64,000 nt of DNA from Parapedobacter defluvii (GTDB taxonomy: Bacteria; Bacteroidota; Bacteroidia; Sphingobacteriales; Sphingobacteriaceae). The translations under genes and the position numbers were made by a program. The notes under the pieces are model-generated. The model did no database searches, was not told the origin of the DNA, and was given only the letters and a program-made list of their open reading frames with translations. Numbering within the stretch: position 1 is the stretch's first letter; each line of letters starts with the position of its first letter. Positions 62,385 to 64,000 of this stretch are shown piece by piece. Location of the stretch: contig NZ_BMIK01000001.1 in the NCBI RefSeq assembly GCF_014642075.1, forward strand, positions 186,001 to 250,000. The letters are read 5' to 3'.

Positions 62385-64000
62385 ATGAACAAGTTAGGTA
62401 TTGTGGTGGGAGACTTTATAAGGCAGTTTGTGCTATTGATGATTTTATGGAGTGCTCCGGTTTCGTCCGGATGGTGCATGGCCGATTGGCGGGTAGCGGG
62501 ATTGAAGGTGGAGTATGCGGAGCATCCCAAGGGCATAGCTATTGCACGGCCCCAATTCAGTTGGCAAGTTTCCGGTGAACAACGGAATATCAAGCAGCAG
62601 GCTTATCAAATATGGGTAGCCGATTCGCCGGAAAAATTGGCCAGCTCCGAAGGAAATATCTGGGATAGCGGGGTTGTGCAATCGGCTCAGTCTGTGGGCG
62701 TTTTGTTCAATGGTCAAGATTTGGAGAGCCGTAAGGCTTACTACTGGAAAGTGAAAGTATGGGCGGAGCAGGGTGGGGAAGCCGTGGAAAGTGAGGTTGC
62801 ATCTTTTGAAACGGCATTGCTGCATGAATCGGACTGGCAGGCAGACTGGGTAGGGTTTCCTTTTGGCTGGGTAGGCAAGGTGCTTTATTTCCGTCATGTC
62901 TTTCAGTGCCCTGCTGATGTTGTGTCCGGTAAAGTATACCTGGCGGGAATTGGATACCACGAGTTGTCGATCAATGGGCAAAAAATAGGAAAAAATGTCC
63001 TTGATCCTGCAACAAGCGACTATTCCAAGCGGATTTACTATACCACGCTTGACGTAACGGACCACCTCAAAAAGGAGAATGTAATGCTCATTGCAGTCGC
63101 TCCGGGTTGGTACGGTGTACCTAAGCTCCGGTTGCAGATGGAATTGGCATTTGCCGATGGAACAACCAAGCGAATCACCTCCAACGATATCCGGAATGTA
63201 ACCTTGGGCCCAACCGTTCGCTCGGGCATCCTCGACGGCGAATATTACGATGCCCGGAAGGAACAGGAAAATTGGCTGCTTCCTACCGATACCATCATCA
63301 AGGGACTTCCGAATAAAACCTGGGGAGTCGCTCCCATTGTGGAGCCTCCTGGAGGCAAAATGGTATCGCAGCACATTGAACCCATTCAGGTTGTGGAAGA
63401 ATTTCACCCGGTTGACATGAAGGAAGTGTCCCAGGGGGTCTATGTACTGGATGCCGGCCAGAATCTTGCCGGGTGGGTGAAGCTGCATGCAAAAGGAGAA
63501 CGGGGAGATGTAGTGACCCTGAAATTTGCAGAAACAGTTTATCCGGATGGAACCGTAAACCAGGAGAATCTGCGGACGGCAGAAGCGACCGATACCTATG
63601 TGCTGAAGGGTGACCCAAAAGGAGAATCCTGGGAGCCAGCCTTCACCTATCACGGCTTCCGCTATGTGCAGGTGGAAGGGTATCGATCGCCGCCTGCGGT
63701 AACGGACTTTACCGTCAAACGGGTACGGTCTGCCGTGGCCGATGCGGGCCAATTTGCCAGCAGCAACGACCTGCTGAATGCCATCTGGCTTATGGTCAAA
63801 CGTACGGAAGCGAGCAACCTCCATAGCATTCCAACGGATTGCCCGCAGCGCGATGAACGCATGGGCTGGATGAACGACATGACTGTGCGGATTGAGCAGG
63901 CGATCTATAATTTTGATATGTCCAGGTTCTATCCGAAATACTTGGACGACGTTGCAGATACCCAGGACGAATTGGGTAGAATTACCGATACCGCTCCGTT
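62385..64000 (+). CDS. Alpha-L-rhamnosidase, GH78 (cut by right window edge)
   Basis: The frame is open from the ATG at 62385 to the edge, giving 538 residues. A hydrophobic signal lies near residues 13-30 (FVLLMILWSAPVSSGWC), then the N-terminal domain (PKGIAIARPQFSWQV), beta-sandwich domains (YLAGIGYHELSINGQKIGKN; APGWYGVPKLRLQMEL), the linker YVLDAGQNLAGWVKL and the start of the (alpha/alpha)6 barrel with the GH78 hallmark PTDCPQRDERMGWMND and EQAIYNFDMSRFYPKYLDDV. It belongs to a different subtype from the GH78 at 19759 (CPQRDERMGW versus CPQREKNGW). It completes the AraC-SusC-SusD-permease unit and would release L-rhamnose for uptake. A long minus-strand frame opposite it is a shadow. 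Confidence 0.93.
   Translation, partial: MNKLGIVVGDFIRQFVLLMILWSAPVSSGWCMADWRVAGLKVEYAEHPKGIAIARPQFSWQVSGEQRNIKQQAYQIWVADSPEKLASSEGNIWDSGVVQSAQSVGVLFNGQDLESRKAYYWKVKVWAEQGGEAVESEVASFETALLHESDWQADWVGFPFGWVGKVLYFRHVFQCPADVVSGKVYLAGIGYHELSINGQKIGKNVLDPATSDYSKRIYYTTLDVTDHLKKENVMLIAVAPGWYGVPKLRLQMELAFADGTTKRITSNDIRNVTLGPTVRSGILDGEYYDARKEQENWLLPTDTIIKGLPNKTWGVAPIVEPPGGKMVSQHIEPIQVVEEFHPVDMKEVSQGVYVLDAGQNLAGWVKLHAKGERGDVVTLKFAETVYPDGTVNQENLRTAEATDTYVLKGDPKGESWEPAFTYHGFRYVQVEGYRSPPAVTDFTVKRVRSAVADAGQFASSNDLLNAIWLMVKRTEASNLHSIPTDCPQRDERMGWMNDMTVRIEQAIYNFDMSRFYPKYLDDVADTQDELGRITDTAP

Noticed and set aside
62445-63824. 459-codon minus-strand frame
   Set aside because: It lies wholly opposite the GH78 gene, whose plus-strand frame is open to the window edge with clear family motifs; the minus frame has no recognisable domain.

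Overview
The window looks like chromosomal DNA of a Bacteroidota bacterium, most likely a Sphingobacteriaceae-type soil or plant-associated glycan degrader (Parapedobacter, Pedobacter or Sphingobacterium-like). This rests on three SusC/SusD pairs, a FecI/FecR cassette feeding a SusC with an STN domain, Bacteroidota-only families (DUF6427, DUF2480, DUF3108, DUF3109) and promoter elements of the TTTG / TAnnTTTG type. The genus is inference. No rRNA, tRNA, CRISPR array, phage or insertion sequence was seen.

Region A (1-4121) is the end of an L-rhamnose operon: RhaI-type isomerase (cut by the left edge), FGGY kinase, LldD-type FMN dehydrogenase and a LacI regulator. Four copies of a 12-bp palindrome-like site (GAATACGTATTC and its variant GAATTCGTATTC) flank lacI. 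Two variant copies lie in front of lacI and two perfect copies lie between lacI and the next SusC. Region B (4294-19570) is one co-directional block under these sites: SusC, SusD, an SSS symporter, a cytoplasmic neutral-ceramidase-like metalloamidase, a secreted 709-residue alpha/alpha-barrel protein, MurQ, an AGE epimerase, a secreted beta-propeller hydrolase-like protein, and a secreted ceramidase-like protein whose catalytic domain appears split by an inserted beta-propeller. The substrate is unknown. The gene set suggests an N-acylated or lactyl-ether amino sugar, and this is the best candidate for an undescribed catabolic system.

Region C (19759-33779) is a second utilization locus: GH78 alpha-L-rhamnosidase, ECF sigma factor, FecR anti-sigma, STN-SusC, SusD, then two secreted glycosidase/deacetylase-like enzymes behind a strong hairpin. 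A 59-nt two-stem hairpin lies in the leader of the SusC. Region D (33859-38306) has gnd, a 544-bp intergenic region with a terminator and an unusual 11-bp phased repeat element, a prolyl oligopeptidase lipoprotein and a small GNAT protein.

Region E (38317-50247, minus strand) is mostly housekeeping: TerC, polyprenyl synthase, DUF3109, DUF3108, DUF2480, a PpiD-like chaperone, LptC, an outer-membrane protein, PurQ, DUF6427, an LpxH-like phosphoesterase, a 36-residue membrane microprotein and a predicted exported O-methyltransferase. Two heptanucleotide repeat arrays fill the DUF6427 / phosphoesterase gap. Region F (50381-64000) has an exonuclease/phosphatase-family protein, then a minus-strand trio (COG3618 lactonase, Gfo/Idh/MocA oxidoreductase, IlvD-family dehydratase) divergent from AraC, SusC, SusD, FucP-type permease and a second GH78 cut by the right edge. 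Region F can be read as an oxidative, non-phosphorylating route for L-rhamnose or L-fucose, complementing the isomerase/kinase route of region A.
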